DNA of 64,000 nt, taken from the NCBI GenBank assembly GCA_016787755.1, contig JAEUUA010000020.1:124001-188000 (forward strand), written 5' to 3'. Numbering within the stretch: the stretch's first letter is position 1; every line of letters starts with the position of its first letter. Under the pieces are notes generated by a model. It saw nothing but the letters and a program-made list of their open reading frames with translations, had not been told where the DNA came from and did not search any database. Made by a program: the position numbers and the translations under genes. Below are positions 43,158 through 57,120 of this stretch, piece after piece. This DNA comes from Cyclobacteriaceae bacterium. GTDB lineage: Bacteria; Bacteroidota; Bacteroidia; Cytophagales; Cyclobacteriaceae.

Positions 43158-45737
43158 TTAGTGCTTACTCAGCTTTTCCTTGAGTCTGTCAAGTTCATCT
43201 TTTAATTCAATTATTCGGGCTTCACGACCTACAAAGAGATCGTTGATTTCCTCCAACTCCTTATTGGCAACTTCCAGTTCGGCAGTTCGTTCTTTCACAC
43301 GTTGCTCTAATTGCTGGTTTAGTTTCAAAATAATCTGTTCAGATTTCTTTCGGTCGGTAATATCGCGCACAAATACCAACAATCTTCCATCACTGATTTG
43401 CTTGGCATTGATTTCAACTTCAATAAGGGTTCCATCTTTTCTCTTCATGGGCCGCTCAGCCTGCGTGGCTTTACCACGTTTTAATTTTTCAAATTGAAAA
43501 GGTTTTTTGGCCACGTCTTCAATAAGTGTTAAATCATAAATTGTCATGGACAAGAATTCTACTTCAGTATATTGGGCAAGCTTGCAGGCAGCAGGATTTA
43601 CTGTTAGAAAACGACCTGCTTGATCGGCAATGAAAATTCCATCTGTTGCTTGTTCTATCAACGTCCTGTATTTTTCTTCACTGCTCTTAATTGCTTCTTC
43701 GGCTCGTTTACGCGCAGAAATATCCCTTGCTATGTCAATATAATTGCCTTCAACATTCATTCGGGTGCTTACTTCAAACGGAATGAGTGTACCATTTTTA
43801 TGTCTAAAATTTCTCACATGTAAAATCGATTTTCCTGCCTTCAGCTCTTCGACCCGCGGAGGGGGCTCATGATCATTGATCACCGCAATATCGAATACCC
43901 TCAGTTTCAACAATTCTGCTTTTGTATAACCCAACATCACGCAGGCTGAGTGATTTGCATCTTGAATTTGAAAAGATTGGTTTGAAATAAAAATTGCATC
44001 AGAAGCTTGTTCCACCAAGCCTCTGAATTTCTCTTCGCTGGTCTTGATTGCTGTTTCAATTTTTTTACGCTCAGTAATATCTGTCAGCAACCCTTCGATA
44101 TGTAACAAATCTCCTGTTTTGGAATAGATACCCTGAGCTTTATCCCACAGCCAGCGAATTTCTCCATTGCGATGCATAATTCGGTATTCATTACTGCATG
44201 GCCTTCGTGCAGCAATGTTTATCTGACATTTTTCCCACACCGGAACAGCGTCTTCAGGGTTCATAATGGCACCCAGTGTGGTGACACCCCCTTCGGTCAA
44301 TTCATGAGGTTCATAGCCGGTGAGTATGGTACAGCCTTTACTTATGTATTCAAGCGTCCAATCCGCATCATTTCTGCATCGATAAACCGCGCCATCCAGG
44401 TTGCTCAAGAGCATCGAGTAAGATTGTTCCCGCGCATTAAGAGCGTCTTCGCTTTTCTTCCGATCTGTAACATTTGTCATAGAGCAGGCAATCCCGTTTA
44501 TCTTTTTGTCCAGATAAATGGGATCGATCCTTAATTCAAACCAATTTATGTCGGTACTTTGAAGTTTGGGCGTAAATACTTCTGTCCGTACTTTTTCTCC
44601 GGAAAGTCCCCGTTTATAAAAGTCCCTCCAATAAGTTAAATACTCTTCCGGGAGATGCTCGGGAGATAGCATGTTGTCTCCAACGTTAATTAAAAAGCCG
44701 CCATTTTCATGCAGACTTTCTTCGAAAGCATGGTTTGCTGCGATCAACGTGTAATCAGCACTAACACTCCATAATAGATCGCTGGTGCTATTGATCAGGG
44801 CTTCATTTCTCCTTAGTACTTCCGTATTTTCCTGTTCCGTTTTTTTCTTCGCAGTTATGTCTTTAAAATAAATCGTCAAGCCTTCCAGAGATGGATAAAT
44901 GTGGTTTTCAAAATATTTGTCCCATGGCGGATAATACTCTTCCAGGTATTGATAGGTTTGTGTTTCCATGGCCTTGGCATAGGCTTTGTAAAATGGTTGA
45001 CCAACCCCAGTTGGAAACTCGGTCCAAATATGTTTGCCAATTAAAGTTTGCGGATCCCGGCCAAAAATTTCTCCAGCCAGTTTGTTTACATAGGTATAAC
45101 ACCAGTTGCTATCAAGCGCTACAAAAGCATCTGAAACACGTTCGATTACCTTCCGGTATTTTGCTTCGCTTTCTTTTAAATCGAAATCTTTGTAATAGCA
45201 ATTAAGGGCAACCACAATCAGGTGCAATAATCGATCAATTAATTTTATGTCATTAGCCGTTGGCTTCCGTGGTTCTCGGTAATAAACAGCAAATGTACCT
45301 AGCACTTTGTTTTCATTACCGGGTATGGGCGTTGACCAACAGGCGTTTAATCCATTACTAATAGCCAACTCGCGATAATTCACCCACAAGGGATCGGTGG
45401 CTATATCGGATACGATTATTCTCTCTTTTCTGAAGGCGGCAGTTCCGCACGAACCCTCCATCGGGCCAATAGGTTCTCCATCAATGGCATTATTAAAACT
45501 TTCGGGCAAACTAGGTGCCGCGCCATGAAATAAATGCGTTCCGTCTTTGTTTAATAATAAAATTGAACAAATAGCCTTGTCAGCATTAGCTTCGTATGTC
45601 AGTGCCACTAAAGTAAGAATTTCTTTCAGTGGTCTCGCATAGGCAATCATTTCCAAAATTTCTTTTTCTGCTGATTGCAAAGAGTCCGCTTGCTTTACGT
45701 TGGGTTCTATTCCTTTTGTAGGAAGTTTCTTCTTCAT
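43158..45737 (-). CDS. GAF/multi-PAS sensor protein lacking a kinase domain
   Basis: An 859-residue soluble protein. A GAF domain (about 25-190; FHGAAPSLPESF, GPMEGSCGTAAFRKERI) is followed by five PAS domains (about 195-300, 310-425, 430-560, 565-680, 685-800), each recognisable by the E(Q/R)ASDA...F start and ITERKK/ISARKR end. It finishes with a coiled coil (LNQQLEQRVKERTAELEVAN then REARIIELKDELDRLKEKLS) and stops. There is no HisKA, HATPase or other output domain, so it is not a kinase by itself. It is 48 bp upstream of the 1311-residue kinase gene and may dimerise with that kinase through the coiled coil and act as an added sensor. Confidence 0.9.
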   Translation of the reverse strand: MKKKLPTKGIEPNVKQADSLQSAEKEILEMIAYARPLKEILTLVALTYEANADKAICSILLLNKDGTHLFHGAAPSLPESFNNAIDGEPIGPMEGSCGTAAFRKERIIVSDIATDPLWVNYRELAISNGLNACWSTPIPGNENKVLGTFAVYYREPRKPTANDIKLIDRLLHLIVVALNCYYKDFDLKESEAKYRKVIERVSDAFVALDSNWCYTYVNKLAGEIFGRDPQTLIGKHIWTEFPTGVGQPFYKAYAKAMETQTYQYLEEYYPPWDKYFENHIYPSLEGLTIYFKDITAKKKTEQENTEVLRRNEALINSTSDLLWSVSADYTLIAANHAFEESLHENGGFLINVGDNMLSPEHLPEEYLTYWRDFYKRGLSGEKVRTEVFTPKLQSTDINWFELRIDPIYLDKKINGIACSMTNVTDRKKSEDALNAREQSYSMLLSNLDGAVYRCRNDADWTLEYISKGCTILTGYEPHELTEGGVTTLGAIMNPEDAVPVWEKCQINIAARRPCSNEYRIMHRNGEIRWLWDKAQGIYSKTGDLLHIEGLLTDITERKKIETAIKTSEEKFRGLVEQASDAIFISNQSFQIQDANHSACVMLGYTKAELLKLRVFDIAVINDHEPPPRVEELKAGKSILHVRNFRHKNGTLIPFEVSTRMNVEGNYIDIARDISARKRAEEAIKSSEEKYRTLIEQATDGIFIADQAGRFLTVNPAACKLAQYTEVEFLSMTIYDLTLIEDVAKKPFQFEKLKRGKATQAERPMKRKDGTLIEVEINAKQISDGRLLVFVRDITDRKKSEQIILKLNQQLEQRVKERTAELEVANKELEEINDLFVGREARIIELKDELDRLKEKLSKH

Positions 45738-48623
<2,886 letters not shown>

Positions 48624-48872
48624 TCAAGTCAGTGAGATAGTGGGTAGTACAATTTACGATTAGGTATGTTCGTCCAGATCTCTAGTTAGAACAGATCATG
48701 TAAAAAGTGTGAGGCTGCCCGGTACTCAACTTACTTTTATCCAGGGTCCAGATTATTTTCATGTTCGATTGTTGTATGATGCAGATCATTACCGATACTG
48801 ATCAGAATCATTTCTTCTCTCTAGGTTAACGGATACATTGCCGTATAACATTCAGACAAAAATTAAAATACA

Positions 48873-49613
48873 ATGAAAAATAAAACTGTAATCATTACCG
48901 GAGCTGCTTCGGGCATTGGAAAAGCCGCTGCCGAATTGTTTGCCACAAAAGGTGCGAATGTTGTTGTTTCAGACATTCAGGAATCGGAGGGCATAAAAGT
49001 AGTGAACAATATTATTGCCAAAGGAGGAGTAGCTTCATTTTTCAAAACAGATGTTTCCAATCCGGAAGAAATGGAAGCATTAGTCAATTTTGCCCTTAAG
49101 ACGCATAGAAAATTGGATATTGCCATTAACAATGCAGGAATTGGTGGTGAGTTAAATCCGATAGCAGAAATGAGCATTGAAGGTTGGCAAAAAGTAATAA
49201 ATGTAAATCTCAATAGTCTTTTCTATGGAATGAAATATCAGATTCAAGCCATGCTAAAAAATGGAAGCGGCAGTATTGTTAACATTTCTTCTATTTTAGG
49301 TTCAGTGGGTTTTGCAGGCTCTGCAGGATATACATCCGCTAAGCATGGTGTAGTAGGCCTTACTCAAACGGCAGCCCTTGAATATTCAGCTCAAAACATA
49401 AGGGTTAATGCGGTAGGTCCCGGATTCATTGAGACACCCTTATTAAGTGTTTTGGATGAAGAAATGAAGAAACAGCTGGCAGCACTTCATCCTATTGGCC
49501 GAATTGGAAAAAGTGAAGAAGTGGCTGAGCTAATTTTTTGGTTAGCTAGTGACAAGGCTTCTTTTGTAACAGGTAGCTATTATCCTGTTGATGGTGGCTA
49601 TCTGGCCCGGTAA
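48873..49613 (+). CDS. SDR-family NAD(P)-dependent oxidoreductase
   Basis: A 246-residue classical short-chain dehydrogenase. The cofactor motif TGAASGIGKAAAELF is at 9-23, NNAGIGG at about 88-94, the catalytic Ser in GSIVNISSILGS, and the YTSAKHG Tyr/Lys pair follows; the C-terminus FVTGSYYPVDGGYLAR is typical of glucose-1-dehydrogenase and 3-oxoacyl-reductase-type enzymes. It is cytoplasmic. It stands alone, 249 bp after GH97 and 73 bp before the HPF-like gene. The specific substrate cannot be read from sequence. Confidence 0.94.
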   Translation: MKNKTVIITGAASGIGKAAAELFATKGANVVVSDIQESEGIKVVNNIIAKGGVASFFKTDVSNPEEMEALVNFALKTHRKLDIAINNAGIGGELNPIAEMSIEGWQKVINVNLNSLFYGMKYQIQAMLKNGSGSIVNISSILGSVGFAGSAGYTSAKHGVVGLTQTAALEYSAQNIRVNAVGPGFIETPLLSVLDEEMKKQLAALHPIGRIGKSEEVAELIFWLASDKASFVTGSYYPVDGGYLAR

Positions 49614-49686
49614 AGAACCGAACGGGAAATTAAAGTTTCAAGATTGACCGCGAATATTGTACATTAAATCCGTAAAGCAATAAATT

Positions 49687-50010
49687 ATGATAATCCAGTT
49701 TAACACTGACAAAACAATTAATGGGAATCAAAGACAACGGGATTACTTTGCCACCCTCATAGAAGAAGAACTTGAAAGACACAGCACTCACATCACCCGC
49801 GTAGAAATTCATCTGTCAGATGAAAATGGCATTAAGGAAGGTTCAAATGATATTCGATGTTTACTGGAGGCCAGGTTGCGTGGTCGAAAACCTATTGTTG
49901 TGGTGGATCAATCCGATACTATTGAGCACGCAATGGCTGGGGCGATTGAAAAGTTGAAGGCATCTCTTGAAAGTATTATGGACCGTATCAGCGATCATCG
50001 AAAAACATAA
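49687..50010 (+). CDS. HPF/RaiA-family ribosome-associated protein
   Basis: A 107-residue protein with the beta-alpha-beta-beta-beta-alpha pattern of ribosome hibernation factors: MIIQFNTDKTINGN strand, an ERHSTHITRVEIHLSDENG strand pair, LEARLRGRKPIVVVDQSD and the final helix AMAGAIEKLKASLESIMDRI. It lacks the C-terminal extension of long HPF. Homologues in Bacteroidota are annotated as HPF/RaiA-family proteins and are thought to bind the small ribosomal subunit in stationary phase or stress. A direct role is inferred only. It lies 73 bp after the SDR gene. Confidence 0.82.
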   Translation: MIIQFNTDKTINGNQRQRDYFATLIEEELERHSTHITRVEIHLSDENGIKEGSNDIRCLLEARLRGRKPIVVVDQSDTIEHAMAGAIEKLKASLESIMDRISDHRKT

Positions 50011-50088
50011 TTGAAAATATAAGTCTTGGCAGTGAGCTTCCTTTTAAAATTAATCTCAAATAGCTTAAGTTGACAAGAAGAAACTCCA

Positions 50089-50286
50089 TTACTTAAAATG
50101 ATAAAGAGCTTTGCCGCTTTTATCTAAAATCGTGTTTCCTTTTATATGGCCAATGGCCAAACCTTTGGTGTTGTAGAGAAAGCCATTGGAGAAATAACCG
50201 ATAGGTTCACCCGACTCGCTGAAGAGATTTTTATCGTCATTGCTGTACGCTTTGTAAGTTCCGCTTGCATCATAATACTTTGCCAT
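50089..50286 (-). CDS. small repeat protein (4-fold beta-flower type)
   Basis: A 65-residue protein made of four short imperfect repeats: YYDASGTYKAYS, LFSESGEPIGYF, LYNTKGLAIGHI and ILDKSGKALYHF. Each is strand-turn-strand with a Gly in the turn. This resembles the small '4-fold beta flower' domain, a name I recall from memory. It has no signal peptide. It is convergent with the HPF-like gene and divergent from the Xaa-Pro aminopeptidase gene. The repeat pattern supports real coding despite the short length. Confidence 0.68.
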   Translation of the reverse strand: MAKYYDASGTYKAYSNDDKNLFSESGEPIGYFSNGFLYNTKGLAIGHIKGNTILDKSGKALYHFK

Positions 50287-50393
50287 GCTTATGCTAACGT
50301 GATTAACCGTTAAAAGGTGCCTTAAACTTTCTTCGCAGTCTCAAACTCTCGATATTTATTGAGTTTGTATACAACATCCATTACCAAAAATTA

Positions 50394-50426
50394 TTGGGAC
50401 ATAATTCTCTAAAAGCTATATCTTTA
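50394..50426 (+). promoter_or_regulatory. possible promoter of the Xaa-Pro aminopeptidase gene
   Basis: A TTG at 50394-50396 and TATCTTTA at 50419-50426 resemble the Bacteroidota -33 and -7 elements (TTTG and TAnnTTTG) with a 22-bp spacer. The -7 lies 29 bp before the start codon. The last base of the -7 and the spacer differ from consensus, so the call is weak. Confidence 0.3.
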
Positions 50427-50454
50427 AAGTTCAAGACCTACCCATTACAATCCT

Positions 50455-51906
50455 ATGAAAAGAAAGATTCTCACCTCAACAATACTTTTATTATTATGGT
50501 CTTCATCTCTCTTGTTTGCTCAGCATAAACATCGGTATCAAACCGATTTTTCGAAAGAAGAATTTACGCAGCGGAGAGAAAAAATATTTAGTACAATCGG
50601 CAACAATGCCATTGCCCTTATTCAAGGTGCCAGGGGTATTCCGGGTTTCACTGTATTCAGACAGTCCAATACATTCTATTATCTTACTGGTTTGGAATCC
50701 GCCCACGCCTATTTGCTGCTGAATGGGAAAAATAAACGAACAGCTTTATACCTTCCTCATCGTGATGAAGGCATGGAGAATGGCCAAGGAAAGGTGCTAT
50801 CTGCTGAAGACAGTGAGTTGGTCAAACAACTCACCGGAGTGGATCAGGTTAAAGGCATTGAGTTTTTATCTTCTGATTTAATTGGAACCGGATTAATAAG
50901 ACCTCCCGCACCGTTGCTCTATACACCTTTCAGTCCGGCCGAAATTGGGAATGACAGCCGTGATGAGTTGCTCGCTAGTCAGGCACGAACTTCAGCAGAT
51001 CCATGGGATGGGCAATCCACCCGGGAAGCCTTGTTCATTAGTAAACTAAAAGAACGTAATCCGCAATTTGAGATCCGTGATCTATCGCCCATATTGGATT
51101 CGATGCGTCTGATCAAAAGTCCGAAAGAAATTGAGTTGATCCGTAAGGCAACACATATAGCGGGACTGGGTATCATTGAGGCGATGAAGTCTACTTCGCC
51201 AGGTGTTTATGAATATCAATTAGATGCAGTTGCCAAATATATATTTTACTTACAAGGCACACGGGGCGATGCGTATCCTGCCATCATTGGCGGTGGAACA
51301 AACGCCTACATGGGACATTATTTCCATAAAACAGATAAGTTAGTAGATGGCGATCTTGTACTGATGGATTATGCGCCCGACTACAAATATTATTGCAGCG
51401 ATGTTACTCGCATTTGGCCAGTGAATGGAAAATTTAATGCTGAACAAAAAGAGTTATACAATTTTATCATTGCTTATCGCGATGCGCTTTTTAAATATAT
51501 AAAACCAGGGGTCACCTCACAGGAAGTGCTTGACAAAGCAGCTGCGGATATGAAACAATATCTGGTGGGTAAAAAATTCGCAAAGCCTGCACACCTAAAA
51601 GCAGTAGAAGAGGGGGTGAAGTTTAGAGGGCATTTCCAGCATCCGGTAGGCATGGCCGTGCATGATGTTGGACAGGTACACGGAGTGAAGCTTAAATCAG
51701 GAATGGTATTTACTATTGATCCTATGATCTGGATAAATGAAGAAAGATTATATGTGCGCATTGAAGATGTTGCGTTAGTTACAGAAAATGGCGTTGAAAA
51801 TCTGAGTGCCTTTGTACCCACAAGCATAGAAGATGTTGAACGCACCGTCAAAGAGAAAGGTCTCATTGAATTTCGTCCTGCGGTTGAATTACCATTGAAG
51901 AAATAG
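50455..51906 (+). CDS. secreted Xaa-Pro aminopeptidase (M24 family)
   Basis: A 483-residue protein with a signal peptide (ILTSTILLLLWSSSLLFAQ). The N-terminal half is the aminopeptidase P/creatinase-like domain (about 30-215; FRQSNTFYYLTGLES). The C-terminal pita-bread M24 domain (220-470) has the metal ligands in DLVLMDYAPDYKYYCSDVTR (two Asp), GHFQHPVGMAVHDVG (His), the Glu of VFTIDPMI region and RIEDVALV (Glu). It should remove N-terminal residues before proline using two Mn ions. It is 32 bp ahead of the M1 peptidase gene on the same strand, so the two probably form a peptide-degradation operon. Confidence 0.93.
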   Translation: MKRKILTSTILLLLWSSSLLFAQHKHRYQTDFSKEEFTQRREKIFSTIGNNAIALIQGARGIPGFTVFRQSNTFYYLTGLESAHAYLLLNGKNKRTALYLPHRDEGMENGQGKVLSAEDSELVKQLTGVDQVKGIEFLSSDLIGTGLIRPPAPLLYTPFSPAEIGNDSRDELLASQARTSADPWDGQSTREALFISKLKERNPQFEIRDLSPILDSMRLIKSPKEIELIRKATHIAGLGIIEAMKSTSPGVYEYQLDAVAKYIFYLQGTRGDAYPAIIGGGTNAYMGHYFHKTDKLVDGDLVLMDYAPDYKYYCSDVTRIWPVNGKFNAEQKELYNFIIAYRDALFKYIKPGVTSQEVLDKAAADMKQYLVGKKFAKPAHLKAVEEGVKFRGHFQHPVGMAVHDVGQVHGVKLKSGMVFTIDPMIWINEERLYVRIEDVALVTENGVENLSAFVPTSIEDVERTVKEKGLIEFRPAVELPLKK

Positions 51907-51938
51907 AATTTAATACCATTAACAGAAAAATCGCTCAT

Positions 51939-53573
51939 ATGAAAAATTGGATTCTTTGCGGATTATTGTTGTCTCTAAGTTTATCTTTTTCACATGCGGA
52001 TACGTATCCCAAAAACCCAAAGGTAGATGTACTGAACTATGCATTTCGCATTGAACTTTTCGACACTACTGATGAAATTAAATGTACGGTAACTATCGAT
52101 GTGCGCTACGTAGGTGAAGGAGTTAAATTCCTGCGTCTTGATTTAGTGAAAGCAAGTGCTGCATTGGCAAATAAAGGTATGACGGTAAGCGGGGTATCAT
52201 CAGAAGGCGAAAGCCTTAGCTACACCCATGATAACGAGGAGTTGAAAATTAAATTACCGGTAGCCTCTCAACTCAATCAAAGGAGTCAGTATACGATCAC
52301 TTATTCTGGTGTGCCTGCCACCGGTTTAAAGATTGCTAACAACAAACATGGGGATCGAACATTCTTTAGCGATAACTGGCCAGACAAAGGAAGAAATTGG
52401 CTTGCTATTGTCGATCATCCTTCGGACAAAGCTATGTGCGAATTTATTGTAACAGCTCCTTCACATTATCAGGTGGTATCGAATGGGTTGAAAGTAGAGG
52501 AATCAGATTTATCAAATGGAAATCGAATCACGCACTGGAAACAATCCGTTCCCATTGCATCATGGCTCTATGTATTGGGTGTGGCGCGCTTTGCCGTTCA
52601 GTATGTAGATGAATATGATCATAAACCTATTGAAACGTGGGTGTATTATCAGGATCGTGATGCGGGGTTTTATGACTTCGCAGAGCCCACCAAAAAAGTA
52701 CTTGAGTTTTACAGTGACTACATCGGTCCGTTTGCGTATGAAAAATTAGCGAACATTCAATCGAATAGTGTAAGCGGTGGGATGGAAGCCGCATCAGCTA
52801 TTTTATATAGTGAGACTTCCGTTGTGGGCGATAAAAATGAACGCTGGCGCAATGTGGTTATCCACGAAATTGCACATCAATGGTTTGGCAATGCGGTGAC
52901 AGAATCCGATTGGGATGATGTCTGGCTTAGCGAAGGTTTCGCTACGTACTTTACACTTCTTTTTATTGAACACGAATATGGTCATGATGAATTTATGAAG
53001 GGACTTGCCGCAAGCAAAAAGAGAGTAACCACATATTACACACAACATCCTGATTACCGAATTATTCACGACAATCTAACGGATATGAGTCAAGTGACCA
53101 GTTCGCAAACCTATCAGAAGGGGAGTTGGATTTTGCACATGCTACGCGGTATAGTTGGTGAAGACGTATTCTGGAGGGGGATTCAATCGTACTATAAAAA
53201 ATATCAGAACCTGAATGCTACCACTTCAGATTTTAGAAGAGAGATGGAGGAAGCATCGGGTAAGGATCTGAAAATATTTTTTGACCAATGGCTATACAAG
53301 CCGGGTGCGCTAACCCTTAACGGAACATGGAACTACCATGCGAAGAAAAAAGAAGTGACGATTCAGCTAAAGCAAACTCAGACTGATGGAAGTATGTTCA
53401 ACATGCCTATTGAAGTAGCGATTCATTATTCTCAAGATAAACGGGTAATGAAGCAGATCCTTCTGAGTGAAAAATCAAATACATTCACGTTTGCTGTCGA
53501 GGTAGAACCAACGCAAGTGATCCTTGATCCTAATTCCTGGGTGTTGATGGAAGCAACGTTAATCAAAAAGTAA
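51939..53573 (+). CDS. secreted M1-family zinc metallopeptidase
   Basis: A 544-residue protein with a signal peptide (WILCGLLLSLSLSFSHA). The N-terminal beta domain (about 30-240) leads to the catalytic domain with GGMEAAS (in place of the common GAMEN), HEIAHQWFGNAV for two zinc His and the catalytic Glu, and the third ligand Glu in WLSEGFATYF. The family's C-terminal helical domain is missing, as in other short bacterial M1 enzymes. It hydrolyses N-terminal residues or short peptides outside the cytoplasm. It is coupled to the Xaa-Pro aminopeptidase gene 32 bp upstream, and a hairpin follows its stop. Confidence 0.92.
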   Translation: MKNWILCGLLLSLSLSFSHADTYPKNPKVDVLNYAFRIELFDTTDEIKCTVTIDVRYVGEGVKFLRLDLVKASAALANKGMTVSGVSSEGESLSYTHDNEELKIKLPVASQLNQRSQYTITYSGVPATGLKIANNKHGDRTFFSDNWPDKGRNWLAIVDHPSDKAMCEFIVTAPSHYQVVSNGLKVEESDLSNGNRITHWKQSVPIASWLYVLGVARFAVQYVDEYDHKPIETWVYYQDRDAGFYDFAEPTKKVLEFYSDYIGPFAYEKLANIQSNSVSGGMEAASAILYSETSVVGDKNERWRNVVIHEIAHQWFGNAVTESDWDDVWLSEGFATYFTLLFIEHEYGHDEFMKGLAASKKRVTTYYTQHPDYRIIHDNLTDMSQVTSSQTYQKGSWILHMLRGIVGEDVFWRGIQSYYKKYQNLNATTSDFRREMEEASGKDLKIFFDQWLYKPGALTLNGTWNYHAKKKEVTIQLKQTQTDGSMFNMPIEVAIHYSQDKRVMKQILLSEKSNTFTFAVEVEPTQVILDPNSWVLMEATLIKK

Positions 53574-53588
53574 ATTTTAATTCTAAAA

Positions 53589-53627
53589 AAGGTGGTCCTC
53601 CCGATAGCTATCAGGACAAACCACCTT
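53589..53627. terminator. bidirectional hairpin between M1 peptidase and katG
   Basis: AAGGTGGT (53589-53596) pairs with ACCACCTT (53620-53627), and an inner TCCT...GATAGCTATC...AGGA extends the stem. A run of A precedes it and TCTATT follows. It lies between convergent genes (stops at 53573 and 53664) and can serve both. Confidence 0.75.
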
Positions 53628-53663
53628 CTATTAAACTACACTACAAAATTAAACATGACTTCG

Positions 53664-55928
<2,265 letters not shown>

Positions 55929-55992
55929 TCAGTGCTTCCATCTCCGGTACAATGACCAGTGTCAGTGTACAAAGTGATTAAAACCTGCACCC

Positions 55993-56024
55993 CAAGATTA
56001 CCATTGATGCATTAATAAATCAAA
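55993..56024 (-). promoter_or_regulatory. candidate katG promoter
   Basis: Read on the minus strand, TTTG (complement of 56021-56024) and TAATCTTG (complement of 55993-56000) are 20 bp apart, close to the Bacteroidota TTTG / TAnnTTTG pattern with one mismatch in the -7. It would start transcription about 100 bp before katG. Confidence 0.4.
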
Positions 56025-56044
56025 TTGATTATTTTTATATTCAT

Positions 56045-56059
56045 ATAGCTAATCTCTAT
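56045..56059. promoter_or_regulatory. candidate OxyR half-site pair ATAG-N7-CTAT
   Basis: ATAGCTAATCTCTAT matches the core ATAG-N7-CTAT of OxyR sites exactly. It sits just upstream of the candidate katG promoter and overlaps the first two bases of the oxyR start codon, so it could both activate katG and limit oxyR. Binding is inferred. Confidence 0.45.
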
Positions 56060-56993
56060 GACCTTACAACAACTCGAATATATCATTGCCCTCGATAGCC
56101 ACCGGCATTTTGTGTTGGCTTCGGAAAAATGTTTTGTTACCCAGCCTACGTTGAGTATGCAAATCCAAAAGCTGGAAGAGGAATTGGGGGTGAAGATTTT
56201 CGACCGAACCAAGCAGCCGGTGATTCCTACAGAAATTGGAACCAGTATTATTTTACAGGCACGCACCATTCTGAGAGAAGCAAGCTTGATTCAACAAATC
56301 ATTAATGATCAAAAGGATACCCTGATGGGAGAACTACGCATTGGCATTATCCCAACGCTAGCACCTTACTTGCTGCCACCGCTTTTTAAGCAGATGCGTG
56401 AAAAATATCCGCAGCTAAACCTTGTCATCAAAGAAACCATTACGGAAGAAGTAATCAACGAGCTAAAAAGCAATCGGCTGGACTGTGGGTTAGTAGTAAC
56501 CCCTTTAAAAGATTCTTCTATTAAAGAGGATGTTCTCTTTTATGAAGAACTGTTTGTGTATGTATCGCGCAAAAATGTGCTTTATGATAAAAAGTACGTA
56601 TTGGCTAATGACATCGATCCCGATCAATTGTGGTTGTTGGAAGAGGGCCATTGTTTTAGATCGCAGGTTTTGAACTTATGTGAATTGCGAAAGCGTTCTG
56701 ACGTTCATTTTAAGTATGAAACCGGAAACATTGAAACCCTTAAGCGCATGGTGGATAAAAGTGACGGTATCACCATTTTACCCGAACTGGCCGTCATGGA
56801 ATTCAGTAAACAGCAGATGAAACTCGTGAAGCAATTAAAAGCGCCAAGCCCTGCGCGGGAAGTAAGCTTGGTAACTCACCGCGATCACATCAAAGCGAAA
56901 CTGATCAAAACCTTAAGAGAAGAAATTATGCGTATTGTGCCAAAACAAATGCAGAAGCTTCAAAATAAAAGGATAGTGGAGATTAATTATTGA
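56058..56993 (+). CDS. oxyR: OxyR-type LysR-family hydrogen peroxide sensor
   Basis: A 311-residue LysR regulator. The helix-turn-helix (LASEKCFVTQPTLSMQIQKL) is at 20-40. The redox pair is Cys199 and Cys208 in GHCFRSQVLNLC, the same numbers as in the well-studied Escherichia coli OxyR, so a peroxide-formed disulfide is expected. The Thr in PTLAPYLLPPLF and the loop before Cys199 are also conserved. It most likely activates katG, which is divergent. The start at 56058 is fixed by the canonical MTLQQLEYIIAL opening. The gene ends 127 bp before the DinB-like gene. Confidence 0.93.
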   Translation: MTLQQLEYIIALDSHRHFVLASEKCFVTQPTLSMQIQKLEEELGVKIFDRTKQPVIPTEIGTSIILQARTILREASLIQQIINDQKDTLMGELRIGIIPTLAPYLLPPLFKQMREKYPQLNLVIKETITEEVINELKSNRLDCGLVVTPLKDSSIKEDVLFYEELFVYVSRKNVLYDKKYVLANDIDPDQLWLLEEGHCFRSQVLNLCELRKRSDVHFKYETGNIETLKRMVDKSDGITILPELAVMEFSKQQMKLVKQLKAPSPAREVSLVTHRDHIKAKLIKTLREEIMRIVPKQMQKLQNKRIVEINY

Positions 56994-57120
56994 TTTGAGG
57001 ATCTTTTGCGGATGCTGGGCGCCTGATTATTACGTGTTTTTATAATTTATAAATTTGCACATTTTATTGGGGCGGAGGATAGTTACAGCTTTACATTTGT
57101 TTCATTAAACTGTCTATGGT

